IMG/VR virus record: IMGVR_UViG_3300017772_000181
Span: 1 to 20,202 of that record
DNA length: 20,202 bases
Strand: one strand, 5' to 3'
Origin: a virus
In this document: positions 1 to 8,351 of the stretch, piece after piece
Layout of the letters: each line of letters begins with the position of its first letter
How positions within the stretch are numbered: position 1 is the first letter of the stretch
Made by a program: the position numbers and the translations under genes
Notes under the pieces: model-generated
The model's database searches: none
What the model saw: only the letters and a program-made list of their open reading frames with translations
Told to the model about the DNA's origin: nothing

Positions 1-1
1 C

Positions 2-376
2 CTTCAATATTACGTGGTTAATGAAAGTTTCTTTGATATGGCTAGACAAATTCTAGAAAACCCCATTGGCTATCACTATAACCAACTAACACATGAGATT
101 AAATTTACTGGAGAAACCCCTAATAGAGATATTATATTAGAAGTATATGAAACAATTCCAGAGTGTGCATTATTTGAAGATGAAGCATTCTTTAGATATT
201 GCGCTGCAAAGATTAAAATATCACTTGGCCAAAAGTTAAGTATCTTTGGATTTGCATTGCCAGGAAATATAGAGGTAAATGCAGATGCAATACAGGGATT
301 AGGAGAAGGAGAATTAGAAGCTGTTATTGAAGAAATTAAATCAGATGAAGGCACCGATTGGATGATGCATTCTTAA
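2..376 (+). CDS. Unrecognised phage structural-region protein, C-terminal part (5' end outside the window)
   Basis: The frame is open from the left edge to the TAA at 374-376, giving about 124 residues. A GTG at 14 could serve as a start, but the frame continues upstream of it and I see no reason to place the start there, so I treat the gene as 5'-truncated. The visible part is soluble and acidic. It has a helix-like stretch ending in FFRYCAAKIKISLGQKL, then a short Gly/Pro loop (FALPGNIEVNAD) and an acidic C-terminal helix (GELEAVIEEIKSDEG). There is no signal peptide or membrane segment. It lies 16 bases before the gp25-like gene, so it is probably a tail, neck or baseplate protein co-transcribed with the wedge genes. 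I do not recognise the family; the function is inferred only from position. Confidence 0.7.
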   Translation, partial: LQYYVVNESFFDMARQILENPIGYHYNQLTHEIKFTGETPNRDIILEVYETIPECALFEDEAFFRYCAAKIKISLGQKLSIFGFALPGNIEVNADAIQGLGEGELEAVIEEIKSDEGTDWMMHS

Positions 377-392
377 TAGAATATATAGTTAA

Positions 393-746
393 ATGGAGTT
401 TTATATAAAAGCGCAAGGAGATCCTGGTTTCGATCCAACTGAGATGGAAAACTATTCAGAACTTTCAAGACTGTTAACGCAGATTGAAACAGTTCTTTTT
501 ACAAGAAAGGGTGATGTTCTAGGTAATCCAGAATTTGGTGCTAATTTAGAAGACTATGTATATTCATTAAGTTATAATGACTATTTATTAAAAAAAGTGG
601 TAGCAGAACAGATTTTTCAATTCTGTCCACTTGCGCAAAAATTTAACGTGACTGTAGACGTTGACTTTACTAAAGAAGTCGACAGACATGCAGTCTTTAT
701 AGATATAAGAGTAGACAACAGATATCAAGTAGGTGTCTATGTATAA
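393..746 (+). CDS. gp25-like baseplate wedge subunit (GPW/gp25 family)
   Basis: This 117-residue protein has the hallmark of the GPW/gp25 family: a helix followed by LFTRKGDVLGNPEFG at residues 35-49, matching the family pattern 'hydrophobic-L-x-T-x-x-G-x-x-x-x-x-P-x-F-G'. An alpha/beta C-terminal half (VDVDFTKEV, FIDIRVDNRYQVGV) follows. The length is typical; T4 gp25 is about 130 residues. In contractile tails, T6SS (TssE) and extracellular injection systems, members of this family sit in the wedge core, bind the first sheath ring and join the gp6/gp7 trifurcation. The start at 393 is the only sensible ATG, with the AT-rich leader ATATAGTTAA and no Shine-Dalgarno. The gp6-like gene follows after 17 bases, the expected partner order. 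Confidence 0.9.
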   Translation: MEFYIKAQGDPGFDPTEMENYSELSRLLTQIETVLFTRKGDVLGNPEFGANLEDYVYSLSYNDYLLKKVVAEQIFQFCPLAQKFNVTVDVDFTKEVDRHAVFIDIRVDNRYQVGVYV

Positions 747-763
747 TAAAACAAAAAAGTAAA

Positions 764-2584
764 ATGGCAGATAATAACTTTTTATCAACGTCTAGAATTA
801 AAACTGGAGAAATGATCTCAGATGTGAGATCGTATGTTAGCAGGGTATATGGTGCAGTAGGAACTGCATTTACAACCGCTTCTCCTTTTTCACAATTACT
901 AGATGTTATTTCAGAAATAGGAAAATTAATCTTCTTCTATATAGAAGACTCAACGGTTGAGCAAAATATACTAACAGCTCAAAACCCAGAATCAATTTAT
1001 GGCCTTTCAAGATTAGCAGGACATGATTCATTTAGAGGAGCTGCCGCTTCTGGTGAATTAAAGCTGAGATTAGGTGTACAGGGATTAGATGATATTGCAG
1101 GAGATGCTTTAAACATTCCCGCTAATGCTATTATAAAATCAAATGATAATGGTCTAGTGTATACTTTAAGAACCAATAATGATCAATTTAGATTAGACAA
1201 ATCTAATTCTAATTTCATATATGTTCCCGTAGTTCAAGGAGAATATGAAGATCAAACATTAACTTCAACAGGGGAGTCATTTCAGTCATTTAACGTAATA
1301 ACAAAAGGAATGGTTGATCATGATCAAATTAGAGTAACTGTTAATTCTAATTTGTGGTCAAAATATGATTCACTGTATGATATGAAGAAAGGAACACAGG
1401 GTTACATTGTGAAAACAGGTATAACAGGTGGATTAGATCTTTATTTTGGTAATGGTTCATTTGGAGAAATACCTGAAAAGGGAGCTTCGATTAAAGTAGA
1501 ATATTTAAAGATTTCCGGTGCTATGGGTAATTTAAACGGTAGAGCTGATTTGACATTTAAGTTTGAAACTGAAGGAACAGATTCTTTAGGAAACACACAT
1601 GACTTAAACGAATTATTAGAATTTTCGTTTACAGTCGCTCCTAAAATGGGAGCAAATCCAGAAGATATTGCATTAACAAAATTAATTGCCCCATTACAGT
1701 CACATTCATTTGTACTAGCAACCCCAGATAACTATGAGCACTTTCTTTCAAGATACGGCTTGTTTTCATATTTAGATGCATATAATACAACAGACGATGG
1801 ATATTTAGACGATGATAATGTTATCTATCTATTCATGTTGCCTAATACTCTTAAAAAATTACAAAACAATAAAGATTATTTTAGATTAGATACTTCTGAA
1901 TTCTTTTTTACTGAAATAGAAAAAGAAGGAATTATGGGATTATTAGAAAAATCAGGAAGACAGATGGTAACGACTGAAGTTAAAATAGTAGATCCTTTAC
2001 CGCAATACTTTAGAATGGATATTAAGGTTAGATATTTTGAAGGATATCATAAAAATAACCTATCATCTGAAATTAGATCTAAGGTCGCTGAATACTTAAT
2101 TAATATTACAAGAAGAGATCGTCTTCCAAAATCAGATATAGTAGCAATTATTGAAGGTATTGAAGGTATTGATTCCGTTAACGTTAAATTCACTTCTGAA
2201 AAAGAAGAAACAGCTAGAAGATTAGGATATTATATTTCTAAAACAGTAACCGTAACGCCTTCTACTCCACTATTAGAGGATATAGGTAACGGAAAACAAA
2301 AAATGGTTTTCTTTAAAAGAAACGTAACTACCTCACAGGTTAATTTTGAAGAAGGCGCTGCTCTTCCGGAGAATGTAATTAATTTAGATTCTTTTGGAGA
2401 TATAATTTTAGAAAAAGAAGAAGTTGCATTGTTTAGAGGTGGATGGTTAGATCAAAATGGAAACATGGTGGATGATTCAGTAAAGACTGGGGAAAAAGCA
2501 GCTCTTTCAATTTACTTTGATGAACCAGCTGTGAAAAATAGCATATTTGCTAAAGTTCAAGCTAAAAATAGAAAAGCTATATAA
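764..2584 (+). CDS. gp6-like baseplate wedge subunit (BaseplateJ family)
   Basis: This is a 606-residue protein, compared with 660 in T4 gp6. Residues 29-88 have the usual N-terminal helical pattern of BaseplateJ/gp6 proteins (VYGAVGTAF, then P-F-x-x-L-L-x-V, then the helix ending LSRLAGHD). Around residues 226-250 it has LYFGNGSFGEIPEKG, the 'F-G-x-G-x-x-G-x-x-P-x-x-G' signature, followed by the 'Y-x-x-x-x-G-x-x-G-N' turn. Around 296-330 is the GANPEDI...TPDNYEHFL segment typical of the family. Residues 417-485 hold the C-terminal alpha/beta domain (EIRSKVAEYLINITRRDRL...IIEGIEGI). In T4, gp6 dimers connect neighbouring wedges into the iris that opens on contraction. The frame ends by a one-base overlap with the next ATG, suggesting translational coupling. 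Confidence 0.88.
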   Translation: MADNNFLSTSRIKTGEMISDVRSYVSRVYGAVGTAFTTASPFSQLLDVISEIGKLIFFYIEDSTVEQNILTAQNPESIYGLSRLAGHDSFRGAAASGELKLRLGVQGLDDIAGDALNIPANAIIKSNDNGLVYTLRTNNDQFRLDKSNSNFIYVPVVQGEYEDQTLTSTGESFQSFNVITKGMVDHDQIRVTVNSNLWSKYDSLYDMKKGTQGYIVKTGITGGLDLYFGNGSFGEIPEKGASIKVEYLKISGAMGNLNGRADLTFKFETEGTDSLGNTHDLNELLEFSFTVAPKMGANPEDIALTKLIAPLQSHSFVLATPDNYEHFLSRYGLFSYLDAYNTTDDGYLDDDNVIYLFMLPNTLKKLQNNKDYFRLDTSEFFFTEIEKEGIMGLLEKSGRQMVTTEVKIVDPLPQYFRMDIKVRYFEGYHKNNLSSEIRSKVAEYLINITRRDRLPKSDIVAIIEGIEGIDSVNVKFTSEKEETARRLGYYISKTVTVTPSTPLLEDIGNGKQKMVFFKRNVTTSQVNFEEGAALPENVINLDSFGDIILEKEEVALFRGGWLDQNGNMVDDSVKTGEKAALSIYFDEPAVKNSIFAKVQAKNRKAI

Positions 2585-2853
2585 TGAGTATTTTTAAAAA
2601 TCTTTTTAAAAGCAGAAGAGAAAGGCTATACTCTATTAGGGAAAGTGTATTTGACGATAGAAAAAATCTTGGAAATGATTATAGAAAAAACATTTTAAAG
2701 AATTCTATATCTGGTCATATATGGAGAAATAACCAAATGAATGATTTTATAAAGTTTATTCAAGAGGTGTTGGCTGATTGGGTAGACTCTGTGAATTATT
2801 TAAAGAGTTATAAATCTTACACTATTAAAAAGAACGATAAAAAAATTAGATAA
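2584..2853 (+). CDS. Small basic protein of unknown function in the baseplate wedge operon
   Basis: This 89-residue protein begins at an ATG whose A is the last base of the preceding stop codon (TAATG), so translation is probably coupled to the gp6-like gene. I count about 20 Lys/Arg against 10 Asp/Glu, a net charge near +10. The N-terminus (MSIFKNLFKSRRERLYSIRE) and C-terminus are the most basic parts. A central helix-like segment (NQMNDFIKFIQEVLADW) is amphipathic. There is no signal peptide or membrane segment. I do not recognise a family. Its place between the gp6-like and gp7-like genes suggests a small wedge component or an assembly factor, but that is inference. The frame is well supported because it fills the space between its neighbours with no gap larger than two bases. 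Confidence 0.8.
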   Translation: MSIFKNLFKSRRERLYSIRESVFDDRKNLGNDYRKNILKNSISGHIWRNNQMNDFIKFIQEVLADWVDSVNYLKSYKSYTIKKNDKKIR

Positions 2854-2855
2854 CA

Positions 2856-5759
2856 ATGTCATACCAAAATCTAAGATTTTTTGATAATAATTCTAACGAA
2901 TTAAATCTAGAATATAATTCTGATTTAGGATATTCTACAGGTAATGCATTTTTACCTGAGATATCTACGGGTTTATATGAAACTTTAAATTTATATGTAC
3001 TAGAAGAAGTAAAGGATGAATTAGATAATCAAAGGTTTGTACATCCAATATCAGTAGACGCAAATAAAAATACGCTTAAGTTTAAATTCACAGAAGACTA
3101 TGGTGAAAGTACAGATATATTTTTATATAGTGGTAAAATGAATAATGGGGATTATGATGTAAATATAGATTCTTTTCAAATTAGTGAAATGAGAGACAAT
3201 AGCTATTATACATCAATTGACCCAGATGGTTTTAAAATAGTTCCTCTAAATGCAGCCGCACTAAGTCCTCAGGCATGTATTGCTAATATTGCAATGAGCT
3301 CAGATCAAGAAGGATTTCATATTAGAAAATTAGAAGTATATGCAACTGAAGACGGCAATGAAGTAAAGGTTGCTGAGATTAAAGTGTATGGTGAAATTGT
3401 TGCTGAAGATGAAAGACTAAAAAGCCTTTTAACTAACATGGCTCTTAATCTTACCGAAATGGATTATTTGATATTTAGAGATTCTGATATTAAAGATCTT
3501 GGTGTAGATTATAAACTATTAAATAGAAAAAGAAAAGAACTTTTATTACAGGCTTCTACCATTAAGCCTTTCATAGGAACGTATAAAGCGCTGTTAGGTG
3601 TTATTGATTTCTTTGGATATAACAATGTAAGTCTTAGAGAATACTGGCTAAACATAAATGAACAATCTGAAGGATTTGGAAAAATGATGGTGGTTCCTGT
3701 TGCTAATCAAACTGAAGTAGGTTTTTTAGCAAAGAAGAGTAAAAATAAGAACCTTCCTAATTCTAATCAAAAGAAAACTTCTAGATTTTCACTAGCGTAT
3801 AGATTAAATGTTCCCACTGGAAGACTAAATGAATTTGATTTACCTGAAGTAGAGGAAATTACAGATTTTTCACCTGATGAAATTTTAATAAAATTATATG
3901 CTTTAAAGCGTAAACTACAAAAAGAGTACTTACCCCTTAACGCAAAGATCGTAGATATTACAGCAGAAGGTGATTACTTTGACGGAGTAAATCAGAGAGT
4001 TTGGAATAACCAACATCAAATACATTCTCAGCTCGCAGGGCAAGACGTACACTATGAAGTCTTTCCTGAAGTTAAATCAATTTATATAGAAGATCTTAGG
4101 AAAGTAGACTATAGGTTAGAAGGTCGTAATCAAAGGATAGAAGTTTTTAATAAAACAGAAAGAAATGAATTAGAAGATTCTATTAGATCTTTCTATACTG
4201 AATGGCATGATGAAGATATGAGCACGTATAATACTATTGAAAATATTCCAATAGGTGCACCTATAATTTTAACAGGAACTTCACTTAAAGACACATGGGA
4301 TGATGCTGATTTTACATTTATAGATGCAAATGACACTGATGACGATATTGCATTTCCAGTTTATAATCCTAATGGAACATTAGCTGATAATAGTGAAAAC
4401 CAGTTAAACGTTTCTGAATTACCAAATGATGTAAACCCAAATAATGTTTATGATTCAGACCCAAGTACTCCTGCTCCTGAATGGAATCCAACAGCTGCAA
4501 TAGTTCCACAAGACACTTTCTTGACATGGGATGATTGGTGGAAAAGAAGTGTATATGAAATTGAATGGATAATTAAAGGTCCTAGGGGTTACTCTAAAAC
4601 TATCAGAGGATCTATTGACGACTGGTATACATTGCCAATAATACTTCCATATATAGGTGAGTATTCAATTGATGTTGCCTTTTGGGATTTATATAATATA
4701 AGAAGTGTAAGCCACAATGAAAAGATAGTGGTTAAATCTAAGAACATCCAGATATATGGACTTTATCAGAAACTTACAGAAGAATTAGATTGGGCTAACT
4801 ATAAATATCAGTGGGATGAAGCTGGTTCTTCATGGGAATGGGGTAGAGAAAACTTAAACACTATCGAAGAAAGTATTGCTACTTATTATTTAACACTTGA
4901 TAGAGCAAATTATCTTAATGACGAAACATTAGGAAAAGAATTTTCTATAAGTAGAAGATATGCCGATCCTTCCGCTCCAACTGGGTTTGCAGAAACAACT
5001 GGAGCATATCAATGGAAGGCTTTAAGAAAGCAAACATGGAACGACGGACCTACTACTTCATGGAATCAAACCAGAGTAGGTGCAGATTTAAATTCTTCAT
5101 TTAAGTTAGAATTAAACGGAGACCTAAATGGAACTATATCAGTTTCGCAACTAGATACATTTACTGGATTAGAAATAGTAGAATCGTACACACCTACTGC
5201 AATATACCCAACGAATGCCCAGGATTTATCAGCTTGGAATAATTTACAACAAGAACTTAATAATTTAAATCCTAATCAATATCCTATTTTTTCTAAATTT
5301 AATTGGAATCCAATTTATTTTGATTCTGATGGTAATGTTTCGACAGGAATAAATGGAGTTGATGAATGTACATATATGTTAGTTGTATCGAAACAGCCTA
5401 ATCAAAGTTATGATTTTCACAACGCAACAACTACAACAGGTATAATAGATTCTAATAGCTTTGTAAAATATCAAGCATACAATCCTAACTTTAACGATAC
5501 CTATATAATAGACGATCATGGCACTATTAGTTTACTAAATCATATGACGTTTTCTTATGATTTAACTAAAATGCCAGGTGTTATAGAGCAGAAATGGAGA
5601 TTGATAAATAATAGTGTAAAAAAAGAAGATATATATTATGATAATCAGTGGCTGACATACCTATTCGATACAAAAGGAGAGTATAGTTTAGAGCTGGAAT
5701 TAACTGATTTGAATGGAAATAAAAATATAACAAGAAAAAACATCTTAACAATTAAATAA
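2856..5759 (+). CDS. Probable gp7-like/tail-protein-I-like baseplate wedge protein with two PKD/Ig-like C-terminal modules
   Basis: This is a 967-residue protein; T4 gp7 is about 1030. It directly follows the gp6-like block, the position of gp7 in T4 and of the gp7 homologue in injection systems. Residues about 236-267 read IKPFIGTYKALLGVIDFFGY followed by an E-Y-W, resembling the 'K-G-T-x-x-a-l-x-x-x-l-x-x-x-G-Y' helical segment of tail protein I/gp7-type proteins. A helix (IKLYALKRKLQKEYLPLNAK) lies around 345-365. The second half is beta-rich and tryptophan-rich. Two stretches, about 565-628 and 908-967, share the order W-x-hydrophobic, then 'G-E-Y-S-hydrophobic', then D-L-x-N, typical of PKD/Ig-like sandwiches. 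The gp7 assignment rests on position plus the short motif, so it is moderate. Presumed role: outer wedge arm linking the core to fibres. Confidence 0.6.
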   Translation: MSYQNLRFFDNNSNELNLEYNSDLGYSTGNAFLPEISTGLYETLNLYVLEEVKDELDNQRFVHPISVDANKNTLKFKFTEDYGESTDIFLYSGKMNNGDYDVNIDSFQISEMRDNSYYTSIDPDGFKIVPLNAAALSPQACIANIAMSSDQEGFHIRKLEVYATEDGNEVKVAEIKVYGEIVAEDERLKSLLTNMALNLTEMDYLIFRDSDIKDLGVDYKLLNRKRKELLLQASTIKPFIGTYKALLGVIDFFGYNNVSLREYWLNINEQSEGFGKMMVVPVANQTEVGFLAKKSKNKNLPNSNQKKTSRFSLAYRLNVPTGRLNEFDLPEVEEITDFSPDEILIKLYALKRKLQKEYLPLNAKIVDITAEGDYFDGVNQRVWNNQHQIHSQLAGQDVHYEVFPEVKSIYIEDLRKVDYRLEGRNQRIEVFNKTERNELEDSIRSFYTEWHDEDMSTYNTIENIPIGAPIILTGTSLKDTWDDADFTFIDANDTDDDIAFPVYNPNGTLADNSENQLNVSELPNDVNPNNVYDSDPSTPAPEWNPTAAIVPQDTFLTWDDWWKRSVYEIEWIIKGPRGYSKTIRGSIDDWYTLPIILPYIGEYSIDVAFWDLYNIRSVSHNEKIVVKSKNIQIYGLYQKLTEELDWANYKYQWDEAGSSWEWGRENLNTIEESIATYYLTLDRANYLNDETLGKEFSISRRYADPSAPTGFAETTGAYQWKALRKQTWNDGPTTSWNQTRVGADLNSSFKLELNGDLNGTISVSQLDTFTGLEIVESYTPTAIYPTNAQDLSAWNNLQQELNNLNPNQYPIFSKFNWNPIYFDSDGNVSTGINGVDECTYMLVVSKQPNQSYDFHNATTTTGIIDSNSFVKYQAYNPNFNDTYIIDDHGTISLLNHMTFSYDLTKMPGVIEQKWRLINNSVKKEDIYYDNQWLTYLFDTKGEYSLELELTDLNGNKNITRKNILTIK

Positions 5760-5760
5760 A

Positions 5761-6327
5761 ATGGCAAGTATTACAACAATTTTAGGGACACATAGTCTTT
5801 CTTCTTCAAGACTTACTATCAATAACAATTTTGATAACGTTAATGAAGAATTAGGATTAATTGCAAACGTCCTAGACACGACAAATTCCACTTTACTTTT
5901 AACAAGTTCGGTTGGAGCTGGATCATTGAATATAAACAATGGAACTTTAGCTACATTTACAGTTGATGGATCAACGCTTACATCTGGTGTTGAAGCTACA
6001 TTTAAAGAAAATGTTATTTTTGAAAAAGGACAACAGATTTCAATAGCAGACACTATTAACTTTCCAACTGGAACACCTGCATTAGGAGCTTATGAATTAA
6101 ATTCATTAGCAGCATCGGTAGTATTAGGAGCATCTACACCTGGACAAACATTAAGTATTATCGCTAAATTAGCGTTTACGATAGATGCCTCAAATGGAGC
6201 GATTCACGGATACGATTCAACATCTACTATTTCAGTAGGTCAGAATGGATGTATTAATTTAATAGGAGAATCTTCTAACGGAGGAAAATGGTATATTGTT
6301 AGCTCACACTCAGCTACAATATCTTAA
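5761..6327 (+). CDS. Beta-rich 188-residue virion protein, possible fibre or baseplate appendage
   Basis: This 188-residue protein starts one base after the preceding stop. Its N-terminus (SSSRLTINNNFDNVNEEL, residues 14-31) forms a short amphipathic helix-like motif that resembles the N-terminus of the last gene in the window. The rest is rich in Ser, Thr, Gly and Ala with alternating hydrophobics and ends in a strand-rich segment (CINLIGESSNGGKWYIVSS). That composition is common in small trimeric beta-structured fibre or spike proteins. Only one Cys and no catalytic motif are visible. I do not recognise a specific family. Its location after the wedge genes and before larger fibre-like genes supports a structural appendage role, by inference. 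The frame is secure because of tight packing and coding character. Confidence 0.72.
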   Translation: MASITTILGTHSLSSSRLTINNNFDNVNEELGLIANVLDTTNSTLLLTSSVGAGSLNINNGTLATFTVDGSTLTSGVEATFKENVIFEKGQQISIADTINFPTGTPALGAYELNSLAASVVLGASTPGQTLSIIAKLAFTIDASNGAIHGYDSTSTISVGQNGCINLIGESSNGGKWYIVSSHSATIS

Positions 6328-6349
6328 TTAAAAATAAACAATTAATTAG

Positions 6350-8350
6350 ATGGCTACACCACTAATAAGGATTCCACAGGAACAGGGAGGTACGATGTAT
6401 GCTTTTGCTAATTCAGCAAGAGATCTTACGCGTGCATATTATAATCCGGATATTAATTTTGAATTTTCTAAATTTGCATTACTAGACTTGCCAGTATATG
6501 CTGATTCTATTCAAAGTGATCCGAATAACCCTGAGTATTCTGGACCTAACTACATCGAATATTCTAGACTATTTGAAGGAGGTGGCGGTTCTAATGCTAG
6601 TTCTTATAATGATTCGTTACATGATGGAAATGGTAATGTTCATTTTGCACAAACTTTTCAAAGTTATGCCCTTAATTTAGAGAATATGCTTCTTAACCCT
6701 GAGGTTAACGACGATTTTGATGATGTTTTATTTGAAAGTGATGCAGAAAAAATATTCTTTAAATACTTATATCACATCAACGCAATAAGAGTAAGAACTG
6801 CAACTTCACAAGAAGTTTCAACAGGATTTTCTAGAATGATAGAGCTAGATGACTCTACACAATCCGGTTCTGAATATAGTCAAGTTATAAAATACATCGG
6901 AAATATTGATGTAACTAACGACAAGAACTATAAAGGACAACAATACAATGAAATATTTATTAATGTTCCTTCTTCTGTAGGATATACACCTGAAGTTTTA
7001 TTAGAAACATCTAAGTTTAACACTAATAATATTAAATTTAATCCAAGCTTTGACGGCATGGTTGAAGGAAGAACGTCAGACGACATTCATCCAAATGCTC
7101 CTTTTTTAGACTTACAAGCCTATACTGATCAAGATGATGGAACTTATAATATTAATGAAAATGAAATTCCAACATTTGGAATAGACTTTAACGCTTCTGC
7201 ATATTCTAAAATAATAAACGATCCAAAATTAGATTCAATATTAGATTATTCTAAAAGAGGTGGAGATTTTAGATTCAATGCTATTCTAGTTTATTATGAC
7301 ATATATTCAAAGTCTAATATTGGAAACAAAGCGACAAACCTATACGGTATAATATTATTAGATAACTGGAAAGAAGATACTTCAAACGACGGATGGTATA
7401 TTCCAGAATTAACTAAGTATAAGCCTAACGAGGTTACAGGTCTTAATGGTAATGCATTTGCACTTAAATTAAATCTTAAATTTAATTCAGCTTTAGATAA
7501 TGTAGGAGTAGAAAAGAATGTTAATGATTATTCTACATTCTCAATGGATATTTTCTTAGACACTACAAGTGCTTTAGAAAATGCAGTTCAATTATTAAGA
7601 GATGCTAACACAAGATATAATGATATTTCTAAGAAAGTTGAAATGTTAGAAAGTTTCTTTATAAGTTCTCAAAATTTACAAGGAATATCTAAAAGATTAG
7701 ACAATATAGAACAAGATGTTGAAAATGCAACTATTAATTTTCAAGATGAAAGAAGTCTTTTAGATCTAATAACAAACACCAATGCTAGATTAAATCAGGT
7801 GATATCTGGTGAAATACCTGCAGAGTTACAATATAATACAGACGTAATAGAATCCGGTAATAAAGGGATCTCTATTGACAAACAATCAAGCACGGGTAAA
7901 GTTAAGATTTCATGCGTTAATTACGGATATTCATTAAGCCCCGCCTATGTATATGATACTATATCGGGTATTAATGAAAGAGTTTTAAATTCAGATGGTC
8001 CTTTCTTACCTTCAGAATCTGCAACAAAGGCAGTTTGGCAAAGAGTTAAAGAATTCGATAACTTAGTTAGAATCTATACGGCCTTCGACGAAAGCTTTGA
8101 TTCTAATCTAAATATATACCTAGACGATACTGTAACACAATGGAAAACAGGCCAAGTTGTTAGAGTAACTTTTAAAAATAAAATCAAAAACTTACAATCT
8201 AATAATATAACAATGTGGACAGATAAAGAAAATGGATGGTCTCAGAAGATTACTATTCCAGCCTCTTCTTTACTTAGTGCTACTCCTTATATAGAAATTG
8301 TTTGTATTGATTCAATAAACAAAACGTTTGAATACGATATTTTAAGATAA
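6350..8350 (+). CDS. 666-residue phage structural protein with central coiled coil (baseplate/fibre region)
   Basis: The N-terminus (TPLIRIPQEQGGTMYAFA, then a D-L-T) is a compact Gly/Pro motif that looks like a conserved anchoring segment, although I cannot name its family. Residues about 40-400 are mixed alpha/beta with several Asp/Asn-rich loops. Residues about 407-485 are strongly heptad-like (LENAVQLLRDANTRY, ISKKVEMLESFF, ISKRLDNIEQDVENA, TNARLNQVISGEI), a likely trimeric coiled coil. A beta-rich C-terminal domain of about 170 residues follows, with paired strands such as GQVVRVTFKNKI and YIEIVCIDS. This shaft-plus-head organisation suits a baseplate-attached fibre or a gp8-gp11-like outer wedge protein. 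No enzyme motif is seen. The leader is 22 bases, AT-rich, without Shine-Dalgarno. The next gene starts one base after the stop. Confidence 0.75.
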   Translation: MATPLIRIPQEQGGTMYAFANSARDLTRAYYNPDINFEFSKFALLDLPVYADSIQSDPNNPEYSGPNYIEYSRLFEGGGGSNASSYNDSLHDGNGNVHFAQTFQSYALNLENMLLNPEVNDDFDDVLFESDAEKIFFKYLYHINAIRVRTATSQEVSTGFSRMIELDDSTQSGSEYSQVIKYIGNIDVTNDKNYKGQQYNEIFINVPSSVGYTPEVLLETSKFNTNNIKFNPSFDGMVEGRTSDDIHPNAPFLDLQAYTDQDDGTYNINENEIPTFGIDFNASAYSKIINDPKLDSILDYSKRGGDFRFNAILVYYDIYSKSNIGNKATNLYGIILLDNWKEDTSNDGWYIPELTKYKPNEVTGLNGNAFALKLNLKFNSALDNVGVEKNVNDYSTFSMDIFLDTTSALENAVQLLRDANTRYNDISKKVEMLESFFISSQNLQGISKRLDNIEQDVENATINFQDERSLLDLITNTNARLNQVISGEIPAELQYNTDVIESGNKGISIDKQSSTGKVKISCVNYGYSLSPAYVYDTISGINERVLNSDGPFLPSESATKAVWQRVKEFDNLVRIYTAFDESFDSNLNIYLDDTVTQWKTGQVVRVTFKNKIKNLQSNNITMWTDKENGWSQKITIPASSLLSATPYIEIVCIDSINKTFEYDILR

Positions 8351-8351
8351 T

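Noticed and set aside
76-354. Open frame on the - strand opposite the first gene
   Set aside because: It lies wholly within a well-packed + strand gene, has low-complexity Ser/Asn/Ile composition, and no space for its own signals.
4800-4807. TATAAATA, the T4 late promoter core
   Set aside because: It falls inside coding sequence for N-Y-K-Y, with no gene start just downstream; expected by chance in AT-rich DNA.
393-5759. Type VI secretion or extracellular contractile injection system instead of a phage
   Set aside because: gp25-, gp6- and gp7-like genes also occur there, but I see no AAA+ ATPase, T6SS core or effector genes, and the large fibre proteins fit a phage better. It is not fully excluded because sheath, tube and head genes are outside the window.
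5745-6053. Open frame of 102 codons on the - strand over the 188-residue gene
   Set aside because: It is antisense to a tightly packed + strand frame that has clear protein character; no recognisable motif.
6498-6680. Second + strand frame within the 666-residue gene
   Set aside because: It is hydrophobic and Met/Ile-rich, as expected from out-of-frame AT-rich codons; the main frame is continuous through it.
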